Assembly (NCBI GenBank): GCA_963760985.1
Contig: CAVXFM010000017.1
Span: 186,001-250,000 of the forward strand
Direction of reading: 5' to 3'
DNA: 64,000 nucleotides
Source: JACRDG01 sp963760985
GTDB taxonomy: Bacteria; Desulfobacterota; Desulfomonilia; Desulfomonilales; Desulfomonilaceae
Shown in pieces: positions 30,453 through 38,441 of this stretch; within the stretch, counting starts at the first letter, position 1, and each line of letters begins with the position of its first letter. Below the pieces are notes generated by a model. That model ran no database searches. It worked only from the letters and a program-made list of their open reading frames with translations, and had not been told where the DNA came from. A program made the translations under genes and the position numbers.

Positions 30453-30679
30453 TGATGATAACCTCTCCAATTCTGCGGAACCAGGGACACGATCATCCCA
30501 TCTCCTCTCGTCAATTGACCACACCCTGTGTGGCCCATACCGGCCTTGGACGCTTCCGACGCCCGTGTGTGGCACTCAAGTTGCGGGTTTCACGGGAGGT
30601 GGCTTCAACGGTCCTGCGTTCCTGGAAGGGCGAACACGAACCTTCTTGAAGAACGTGACATCTCCTGGAAACGCCCATT
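30453..30679 (-). other. Spacer between hypF and hypC
   Basis: 227 bases with no recognisable gene. It is long for an operon junction where the other hyp genes overlap, so hypC may have its own promoter here. Confidence 0.4.
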
Positions 30680-33046
30680 TCACGACATTCTCGCGCGTGC
30701 GGAAACGGCTTGCCCAATGGCGATGCCACCGTCATTGGGAGGGATCGATTCGTGGATCAACACGGTGAATCCCTTGTCTTTGAGGCCCTCCAGGCTGCGT
30801 TCGGTGAGCAGCCTGTTCTGAAAGCACCCACCCGTGAGTCCCACGGTTTCTGATTCCAGTCCTTTCAGACAGCTTTGCCAATGTCTCTGCAATCAGCTCA
30901 GCGAGGGTATTGTGAAAGCGTGCGGCAACCGTCCCCGCAGCAGATCCCGATAGCATATCCCGAGACGCCTGGCGAATCAAGGCCGCAGGATCGAGCACCA
31001 ACGGCTCGTCGCTCACGGAAATAATCCGGTACGTCCCTGTTTCGTTACGGTCAGAGATACCTTCCAACCACATGGCCGCCTGTCCTTCGAAGGTCACCGG
31101 ACGCAAAAAGCCCGCAGCCGCAGCCGCTGCATCGAAAAGCCTGCCAGCGGACGAGGTCAACGGAGCGTTGATGCCCTTGCGCGTCGCTTCCAGCCAAAAA
31201 GGCGCTCGATCGCGGTACAGGCCGAGAAGGGGCAGGTAGTCTTCGGGAATGGTTCCGTCCGCAGCCAGGAGACCGGCGAGAATGCGCGCGGGTTCTCGAA
31301 TCGCTGCCTCACCGCCGGGAAGCGGAAACAATCCAATATGGCCCATCCTTTGGAAGGACTCCAGATCTGCCACGAGGAATTCCCCGCCCCAGATTGTCCC
31401 GTCCAACCCGAAACCGGTCCCGTCACACACCGCGAAGATGGCCGGTCCGCTGAGGTTGTGCTGCACGAGAAGACTCACCGCGTGGGCGTGATGGTGAAAC
31501 ACCTCCACCACCGGGAGGTCCAAGCCTCTGGCCAAGCTGTGGCTGAAATACTCAGGATGCGGGTCCAGAGCAACCAACTCCGGCTTAGCCTCCAGGTACC
31601 CGGTGAGCACCTCGATGGATTGCGTGAAATACTCCTGAGCCACAGGCGAGCCGAGATCCCCCACATGAGGACCTGGAACTATCTGAGCATGGGTGAGCAC
31701 TGCAAGGCAATTCTTAAGATCTCCACCCGCTCCGAGCACTACAGGCGCGGCTTTGCAGGCGCTCCCTGCTCCGGCGTGCTGATGAGGTTCTCCGGCTAAC
31801 TCGTTCGGCGCTTCTGGTGCCGCTCTGGTAAATCCTCCGGGGACCAGACCTCGTGACCGGCGAAAAACCGTGGCACGGCCTGCAATCACCCGAAAGATGG
31901 AGTCATCCGCGCGCAGCACGATCTCGCGATCGTGAAGGAGAAACGCATCAGCCAGATCCTGAAGCCTTGTAAGGGCTTCCGCGTTACCGCGCGCAATGGG
32001 CTCCTCCGATCGGTTGCCTGATGTCATGACCAGAGCGACGGGCCGTTCCTCTGCGCTCACCAAGGGGTGTTTGAAAAGAAGGTGATGAAGCGGAGCATAA
32101 GGCAACATCACGCCGACCGTGCCCATGAAGGGAGCCACGTTCGGGGCCAGACGTTCTGCGCCCACATCCAGCAGAACTATGGGAGCGACTGCGGACGCAA
32201 GGAGCCGTTCCTCTTCCCTGTCGAGCACGCAGAAACCTGCGCACCGTCGCCAGGTCAGGCATCATGACCGCAAAGGGCTTTTCCATGCGCCCCTTACGGT
32301 CTCTGAGCCGTTCAACCGCACCTGCGTCGAGCGCATCGCAGGCAAGATGAAATCCTCCAATGCCCTTGATGGCGATGGTTTTCCCCTGTCTGAGCAATCG
32401 GAGCGTTTCGATCAGCGGGTCTTCCGAAACGGCACAGCCATCAGGGTCAGTCAGGGTGAGCCTCGGACCGCATTCCGGGCATGAGTTGGTCTGCGAATGG
32501 AACCGTCGGTCGCGAGGACTCTCGTATTCCTCCCGGCAACGCGGACACATGGTGAAGTCAGCCATGCTGGTGCGTTCTCTGTCATAGGGAAACGACCTGA
32601 CCACGGTGAACCGAGGTCCGCAAAGGGTACACGTAGTGAAGGGATACAGATAGCGCGGATTTGACGGTTGAAACAGCTCTTGCACGCACTCATCGCAGAC
32701 AGCTACGTCAGGAGGGATAGGCGTCACGGACCGTTTCTTCTTGGAGGCTGGTGTCGATCGTGAAGTCAGCCTCCCCCAGCGGAGTCCTGTCCGAGATTTT
32801 CGCGTCGTCGATCCTGCCGGGAAAAGGAATTGCTCCGGGAAGGTCCGCCATAAACCGCAGACATTGCTCAGGAGTGCCCTCGATCTCAATATGGACTCCC
32901 GACGTCGAGTTCTTGACCCAGCCTGCCAGACCAAGCCTCGTTGCCAGTCGGTACACCGTAGGCCGACATCCGATGCCCTGGAGGATACCTGTGAGAGTTA
33001 TATGGTTTCGAATCCTGGTACGAGGATTGCGGTCAGTGTGGTCCAC
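30680..33046 (-). CDS. hypF: Carbamoyltransferase HypF, broken by three frameshifts
   Basis: About 788 residues, full HypF length. The N-terminal acylphosphatase domain has LTGILQGIGCRPTVYRLA and GWVKNSTSGVHIEIEG. Two zinc fingers follow (CDECVQELF..CTLCGPRF; CPRCREEY..CPECGPRL), then a YrdC-like domain (KPFAVMMPDLATV) and the Kae1-like carbamoyltransferase domain with HHHAHAVSLL, GTGFGLDGTIWGGEFL and the C-terminal GLTGGCFQNRLL. It makes the carbamoyl adduct that HypE converts to cyanide. Breaks: GTCAC 32723-32727 (GTAC restores RTPIPPDVAVCDEC), 32229-32238 (restores RF/YCVLDREEERLL) and 30846-30858. The span is exactly divisible by 3, as three insertions predict. The start is GTG 33046. Confidence 0.9.
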
Positions 33047-33278
33047 GATTCACGCCTTGGAGTGTTTTGCATACACCACCGTAACCCTTTCCGCGCCCAA
33101 AGGGAAGGGGGGATTGTACGGAATAAATTCGGAGGGTTTTCGCGAGAATGAGCCGGCCAAAGCAGAAGAGCATTCGTGTGCAAATCCGGGCAAAGGCACC
33201 GTCGCGGACGTGCCTCTTTCTTAAGTGAGCCCTTCGTCCTATAATGTATTCAAGAAAGATCTTCGGAGCGCTCACACG

Positions 33279-34733
33279 ATGAACCGCCTTCTTTTCTTCC
33301 TGTCCGTGATCGGGTCTGTTGCCGTTCTCTGTCAATGGTACGTGATCTCGTGCATCAGGAGGTATGTGCTTCAACGCTACGCAGCGGTGTCCAGAAAGAC
33401 CGCGTACACAATACTCGCGGTCGTAGGTATCGTGAATTTCGTGTTCGTCCGAATCGCGATCCGTTCCGACTTCCTGCCTGTGGACACCCTGGCCAACAAA
33501 GTGGCAGCGGTATTTTTTTTCAGCTACTTGGGATGCGTGCTGGCGCTCACGTTATTCTTTCTTGTCCTCGGTCTTGTGTATCACGCGCTTCGTTTCAAGG
33601 ACGCTCTTTTCCTGAGGAGAGTCCCTTCTCTGCCCACGGACGCGACCATGTGCCGCGAACGAGGATGCTTGCACACGGGGGCACTGGCTCCTGAGGGGGA
33701 ATCAGGGATTCCGCACGCTGCAATTCCCGGGTGCAAGGCAGACCCCGGTTTACTGGATGGAGTAACGCCATCACGTTCGCTTCCGGTCCAGTCCACCACC
33801 GATCTCAAGGGACCGCCGCCCAGCCGAAGGACTTTCTTGAAATGGACTGCTGCCGCAGGAGTGGTCGCGGTGTCAGGCTATGCAGGACGCGGAGTTGCCG
33901 AGGGGTACGAGCCGCCGCTGGTCCCTACGTTTCATTTGTCGCATTCGGGCCTGCAAGGGGCCTCCCAGCCGCTGAGCTTCCTACAGATATCGGACTTTCA
34001 TTTCGGCCCGTTCCTGGGGAGCGAGGAGCTGGAACGACTGGTCCATATGGCCAACGCCATAGAAGTGGATGCGGTTTTCATGACCGGCGACATGTTTCAT
34101 TCGCCCATGTCTCCGATTGAACGTGCGACCCCGATTCTTGCCAAAATCAGGCCAAGACGATTGGGGAATTTCGCGGTATTGGGCAACCATGACTTCTATG
34201 CGGGAGAGTGGCGATCGGTGCAAAGCCTTAAGGACAGCGGATGGACCCTCCTTCGGAACCGATGGGCCACCTTCACCGAGGGATCGGCTCGCATCCATCT
34301 CGGAGGGATTGACGATCCCATGGTGAACTGGGCCTGGGGGAAGACCTTTCCCAATTGGCCCCAGCTAATGGACCGAGCACCGAAGACACCCGGGTTTCGC
34401 ATCCTCCTGTCCCACCGGCCGAACATCCTTCCTCTGGCTGCGAATTCAGGAATAAACCTTGTGCTCGCGGGCCACACTCATGGGGGCCAAATTATTTTTC
34501 CTGTGCCTGGAACAGATCGCGGGATAAGTCTTGCGGCAGTGGCTTCGCCTTACACGCACGGTTGGTACAGGGAAGGTCAGACCCGCATGTACCTCAGCCG
34601 CGGATGCGGTCTCACGTTCGTGCCCTGGCGCATCAATTGTCCCCCCGAAATAACAGTCTTTCGTGTGCATCCCTCACCGGATAGCACGCTTCGGGTCAGC
34701 AAGAACGAAAGCGGCTCTCGACGAAGCGCGTGA
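33279..34733 (+). CDS. Membrane-anchored metallophosphoesterase with internal twin-arginine segment
   Basis: 484 residues from ATG 33279 (GGAG 12-14 bases upstream). The N-terminal third has three or four membrane helices (LLFFLSVIGSVAVLCQWYVI, 'YTILAVVGIVNFVFV', 'VAAVFFFSYLGCVLALTLFFLVLGLVY'). A hydrophilic linker follows, then SRRTFLKWTAAAGVVAVSG, a Tat-like hydrophobic segment. The calcineurin-like phosphoesterase domain has QISDFHFGPF, TGDMFHS, VLGNHDFYAG, LLSHRP and AGHTHGGQ, all metal ligands intact. Similar YaeI-type enzymes hydrolyse lipid-A precursors or nucleotides; the substrate here is unknown. Divergent from hypF. Confidence 0.85.
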   Translation: MNRLLFFLSVIGSVAVLCQWYVISCIRRYVLQRYAAVSRKTAYTILAVVGIVNFVFVRIAIRSDFLPVDTLANKVAAVFFFSYLGCVLALTLFFLVLGLVYHALRFKDALFLRRVPSLPTDATMCRERGCLHTGALAPEGESGIPHAAIPGCKADPGLLDGVTPSRSLPVQSTTDLKGPPPSRRTFLKWTAAAGVVAVSGYAGRGVAEGYEPPLVPTFHLSHSGLQGASQPLSFLQISDFHFGPFLGSEELERLVHMANAIEVDAVFMTGDMFHSPMSPIERATPILAKIRPRRLGNFAVLGNHDFYAGEWRSVQSLKDSGWTLLRNRWATFTEGSARIHLGGIDDPMVNWAWGKTFPNWPQLMDRAPKTPGFRILLSHRPNILPLAANSGINLVLAGHTHGGQIIFPVPGTDRGISLAAVASPYTHGWYREGQTRMYLSRGCGLTFVPWRINCPPEITVFRVHPSPDSTLRVSKNESGSRRSA

Positions 34734-35198
34734 AGAGGGATCCAGACCACTCATTTCGGAGAACCTGAGCAAGATCTCGGCAAAACTATCTCGCAGTGAC
34801 CAACGGTGCTCACCGAATGGCTCGTGCCTTTGAAAGCTGGCGGAGTGGCCTGATACCAATGCGTTTTCACGCGTGAAACACTGGCGGCAACCCTCTTTTG
34901 CTACGAACGGCCGCGCCCGACTGCGCTTCAGAGGCATGCCGCCAGCAGACCAAAGCCACTTGCGTGATCGCGCATCGGTATGAACCAAGGTTGAACGACT
35001 CTGCGTCGGTGGCAGTGAAGCCGTGATCGGCCTCACGTGTCGGGCCCTACGACTCGCTATTGCAGAGGGCTGAGAGGAATAGGGAACGTTCGGTCGGGAA
35101 GTTCGCCCAGGACAAGCCGGGGCACGAGTCTGCGGCTTCCGCGACCGGTATCCCGGATGAGGAAGAACCGGCTCTCAGACTCGGCACGATGGTTGCTG
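34734..35198. other. Intergenic region holding one dispersed element copy
   Basis: No gene on either strand. It contains the element at 34851-34983. The remainder has no feature I can name. Confidence 0.5.
34851..34983 (+). repeat. Dispersed intergenic element with TGATACC ends, copy 4 (diverged)
   Basis: 133 bp from TGATACCAATGCG to CGCATCGGTATGA, whose ends are near-perfect inverted repeats (TGATACC-AATGCG versus CGCAT-CGGTATGA). The GCTACGAACG segment aligns to GCTACGGACG of the other copies, but the rest of the core has diverged. Confidence 0.5.
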
Positions 35199-36063
35199 TC
35201 ATGCAAGGTCTTGTCTGACATGCTCATGGGCAACCCAGTGCCCTGTGAATGGGCTTGAGGGAAGATCAGTCTGCTGCTCAGCTCTGGCGTCGAGAAATCC
35301 CCTTACAGTGGCCAAAGTCTGCAATAATGCCTCTTCTTCCCTCAGTTCCAAGACCCACCAATCGCATCGGGTACAGTCGCTCCAGGAGACAAAGCCTGTC
35401 CTTAATTTCGCCGATTTTCTTGGCCGCGGTATGGCCGTTCTCTGTTTCCTCGTGGTAGATATGCGCGTTGAGAAACCGCTGGGGATGGGGAGTGACAAAA
35501 TCCGCAACATGGTAGCCTTGACTCGTGACGCTGGGGCTGACGCGTGCGTGCCCTATGTCCAGAGTGCCCCAGCAGCCGGACTTACGCAAAAGCTTTTCGA
35601 ACAGTCGAGGCCTGCTCGTCCAGCCCCACGCCAGATTCTCCAGACACAGGCGTATGCCCAGACTGTCTGCAAATCCTACCAACTGAGCGAGCCGCTCAAT
35701 GGTCCGATCCCACGAGAGGGTCACCGTAGAATCGCGGCCCAAGCCGATGTGGATCGTGACCACCTTGCCGCGGACCGCGGAAACAGCCGTGCACGCGGAC
35801 CTGAGCATGCGCATGGCATTATCAGCTTCTTGTTCGTCAACGTCCCCGAGGTCGGTGTTCTTGAGAAAACAATGATACCGCACTTCAAGAGGAGCGAGAC
35901 CTGAAATCGTGTCAATCAGCGCTGCCATGTCTTGGGGATTCGCAGGAAGGTTGTCCTGGGAGAAGGTCCAATCTACTCCGTCGAAACCATGTGCGAGCGC
36001 GAACCGCTTGAGACGTAGCGGATCGTCGATGAAATTGCAGAGCGCCAACTTGGGATATGTCAT
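35199..36063 (-). CDS. Sugar-phosphate isomerase/epimerase-like TIM-barrel protein, frameshifted
   Basis: About 287 residues resembling the xylose-isomerase-like/AP-endonuclease-2 fold. Metal-site style motifs are 'VTIHIGLG', 'LCLENLAWG' (Glu), 'GTLDIGHARVS' (Asp/His) and 'NAHIYHEE'. The start MTYPKLALCNF (ATG 36063) has AGGAG 10 bases upstream, inside the end of a small upstream frame. The frame breaks at about 35351-35358, where removing one base restores MRLVVLELREEEALLQTLATVRGFL; this is not a GTAC site. Substrate unknown. Confidence 0.75.
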
Positions 36064-36070
36064 CGAGGGC

Positions 36071-36271
36071 TTACTCCTGGACAGCCATGGGAAAGAACGG
36101 ACCTGTAAAGTCCCGCTCATCAATGCAAAGAACATACGGTAACCAGAGCGCCTGAAAACTTTCCGAACGCCGTTCCGTCTTGGTCAGTAAGATCGGTTCC
36201 CTTGGCGGTTCGTAGTCGGGATTCCCGATTTGCTTCCCAACGAGGTGATCGGAATAGTCTATATGCTGCAT
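36071..36271 (-). CDS. Possible 66-residue small protein upstream of the TIM-barrel gene
   Basis: MQHIDYSDHLVGKQIGNPD... is charged and protein-like and ends 8 bases before the TIM-barrel start. Its last codons supply that gene's ribosome site, which suggests translational coupling. There is no ribosome site at its own ATG, though an AT-rich block (TAGTATATATCT) sits immediately upstream and might permit leaderless initiation. No family is recognised. Confidence 0.35.
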   Translation of the reverse strand: MQHIDYSDHLVGKQIGNPDYEPPREPILLTKTERRSESFQALWLPYVLCIDERDFTGPFFPMAVQE

Positions 36272-36443
36272 AGATATATACTATCAACATCGCCGCGGCT
36301 GTCAAGGGGAACGCGCGTCTTTCGCGGACGGGGATGGATGCAGGGGTCTGGAACAAACGTCTCGCCAATGTGTCAAAATTTCTAATGGATTCGTGTTTGT
36401 GGTAGAGTGCTCTTATGGGTGTCTTCCGAAGGGGGAGGAAGTC

Positions 36444-37196
36444 ATGGGCAAAAGGCAGATTAAGGCTAATCAGATAGTAACCGATATCGTCGAGGGAATG
36501 GACGACGAGGGTTTGATGCAAAAATACGAACTCTCTCCCCAGGCGCTGCTCAGAACGATGACCAAGCTCGTATGGGATGGCCTTATGCCACCGTCGGGAC
36601 TTGCCCGGCGCAAGTCTTTGATCAAGGGCGTGCTCAAGGGGCGGCAACGGAGAATCGTGGCAAAAGATGTCGTCCGGGACCTCCGATCAGGTGTGCGAGA
36701 AACGGACCTCATGGAGAAATACGGATTGTCGCCCAAGGGGTTCCGGAGACTTCTTGAACGGCTCGTTGACTCCGATGTGGTCAGCCATTCCGAACTGTAT
36801 GAAATGTCCGCATCCTATAAAGCCAAGATAGACGGGTTCAAGGGACGGCGTCACAACAGAGCGTATCTGACCGTTCCATTACCGATATACGATACTCAAT
36901 CCTTTGCCTCCGGCCTGTTGAGGGATATCTCACGCGAGGGTTTTCGGGTCGTGGGGATGGATGCGACCGTCGGCGAGGTCAAGACCTTTGAAATTCCTCT
37001 GGATATCTTCATGCAAGCCGATCCGCTTCTCGTGATCGGCGAATGCCGATGGGTAGCCAGACGAGGGCAGGACAAGAAATACCTTGTCGCGGGATATAGG
37101 ATGATCAACTTCTCCGTTGATGACGAAAATGCCGTGAGGAAGTTTATCTCCAGCCTCTTGTTCACGGAATCAGGAGAGTGGCAGACCATGAGGTGA
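36444..37196 (+). CDS. PilZ-domain protein with two tandem helical repeats (paralog 1)
   Basis: 250 residues from ATG 36444, GGGGGAGG upstream. Residues 11-44 and 74-109 are two copies of a roughly 35-residue repeat: IVTDIVEGMDDEGLMQKYEL and VVRDLRSGVRETDLMEKYGL (motif D-x-x-x-G-[MV]-x-[DE]-x-x-L-M-x-K-Y-x-L-S). The C-terminal domain has the c-di-GMP-binding PilZ hallmarks: R135-R-H-N-R139 and D161-I-S163-R-E-G166. It is therefore a probable c-di-GMP effector, with the repeats as a protein- or DNA-binding output; the repeat's role is unknown. It is convergent with paralog 2 and separated from it by a terminator hairpin. Confidence 0.78.
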   Translation: MGKRQIKANQIVTDIVEGMDDEGLMQKYELSPQALLRTMTKLVWDGLMPPSGLARRKSLIKGVLKGRQRRIVAKDVVRDLRSGVRETDLMEKYGLSPKGFRRLLERLVDSDVVSHSELYEMSASYKAKIDGFKGRRHNRAYLTVPLPIYDTQSFASGLLRDISREGFRVVGMDATVGEVKTFEIPLDIFMQADPLLVIGECRWVARRGQDKKYLVAGYRMINFSVDDENAVRKFISSLLFTESGEWQTMR

Positions 37197-37213
37197 TTGC
37201 CGCGCGAGGGAAT

Positions 37214-37246
37214 ACCGCGAGTACCAGCGCTTGTGCTACTCGCGGT
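37214..37246 (+). terminator. Terminator-like hairpin between convergent PilZ paralogs
   Basis: ACCGCGAGTA (37214-37223) pairs perfectly with TACTCGCGGT (37237-37246), loop 13 bases, 17 bases after the paralog 1 stop. It is usable from both directions, but it lacks a long T-run. Confidence 0.55.
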
Positions 37247-37403
37247 TTGCCATGCCTCCACTGTGGTGACTGTCCAGACCGAACGCCAGGGAAAATGACG
37301 CGCTATCCGGCTATTCCTTGACGTGTTTTTTCCAAATCCACATGGCGCGAAAGAATCGTTTCCTACACAGAAACTGAACCGCCATAGAGAATCAGGACCA
37401 CTC

Positions 37404-38264
37404 TCAATGCGCCTGCGGGTGCGTGTCGAACGTGAGAGTCACCTGCTCGATCAGGTCCCGCAAGGCCTCCAAGCTGCTCAGCTCAGCATGCGTGATCTCG
37501 AATCCCGCGGAGCAGGACGAGCCTGCATCGCCCTCCTTACACCAACGGCACATGGCATGCACCGAAAATGGAGCAAGTGGGAGGGACTCTCCGGGCACCA
37601 GCACGAGGGTCTTGAGCTCGTCGACCTTCGCATGAATGCCTAATACGCCAAGTCCTATCTCCGAAAGGTCGTGAAGCTGACCTGTCACGTGTGGCTTCCC
37701 TTTTTCATACAAAGTTACTGGCCAGACGGGATGACGTCGCGTGGCCTTGCGCATCTTCCGCACTACGACCGAAATGTCTTCATCAGCAGACACGCCCGAA
37801 AACTCGTTCTCGGCCACCCAACCAGCGTTCAGCAATTTCTGAAACACTCTATGAAGGCCCCTTTCCGAGAGCTCGTACTTCTCCATGAGCTGGCGTGCGG
37901 TCATTCCCGCGCGAATATCTCCCACGATTTCCCTGGCGCTGATGCGTCTCTTTTCAGGAACCTGCGGCGGTTTGGAGGGCGGGAGCGACAGGCCCTTTCT
38001 GATCATCTCCGAGTATACGTTCTGAAGGGCCGGCGCGGAGAGTTGGTACTTGGCCATAAGATTGGCGTCAGTGAGTCCTGCTCTCATGTCCTTGAGCAAG
38101 GTGCGTGCGTGTAACCGCTTGAGGACATGCAGCAATTCCAGCTTGTCAAACAGTTGTTCCAAGTGGGGCGGCGAAATGCGGTACTTTTGCATGAGCGCAT
38201 TGTCGTCCATCCCAGAACGAATGTCTTCCAGGGCCTGCTTCGCATCTATCACGCGGATTGGCAT
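37404..38264 (-). CDS. PilZ-domain protein with three tandem helical repeats (paralog 2)
   Basis: 286 residues. The repeats at about 10-43 (ALEDIRSGMDDNALMQKYRI), 55-88 (LLKDMRAGLTDANLMAKYQL) and 112-145 (IVGDIRAGMTARQLMEKYEL) match those of the neighbouring convergent gene. The PilZ domain has R172-K-A-T-R176 and D199-L-S201-E-I-G204, so c-di-GMP binding looks intact. GGGGGGAGTC precedes ATG 38264, and a strong sigma-70 promoter lies 60-90 bases upstream. No signal peptide. Neighbour paralog 1 has two repeats, the paralog at 52562 has one. Confidence 0.78.
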   Translation of the reverse strand: MPIRVIDAKQALEDIRSGMDDNALMQKYRISPPHLEQLFDKLELLHVLKRLHARTLLKDMRAGLTDANLMAKYQLSAPALQNVYSEMIRKGLSLPPSKPPQVPEKRRISAREIVGDIRAGMTARQLMEKYELSERGLHRVFQKLLNAGWVAENEFSGVSADEDISVVVRKMRKATRRHPVWPVTLYEKGKPHVTGQLHDLSEIGLGVLGIHAKVDELKTLVLVPGESLPLAPFSVHAMCRWCKEGDAGSSCSAGFEITHAELSSLEALRDLIEQVTLTFDTHPQAH

Positions 38265-38323
38265 GACTCCCCCCTGATTGTCTCTGCGGCCTGCTCGGAG
38301 CGGAACGCCGCGAGTTTACACTC

Positions 38324-38354
38324 ATTATAGCCGAGATATAGGTGCTTCCGTCAA
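38324..38354 (-). promoter_or_regulatory. Sigma-70 promoter of PilZ paralog 2
   Basis: On the minus strand TTGACG (38349-38354) and a perfect TATAAT (38324-38329) are spaced by 19 bases. It is one of the best housekeeping promoter matches in the window. Confidence 0.6.
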
Positions 38355-38441
38355 CTGAAAAGTGGCAGCAATCGCTCCCCTCGCAACGGAAAGGCTCGAA
38401 AAACAAGCGCCTTCTCATAAGCGGGCTGACCGATTCTTGAG

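Noticed and set aside
33737..33910. Possible separate short gene starting at the twin-arginine segment
   Set aside because: It is continuous with the phosphoesterase frame, and no ribosome site supports an internal start.
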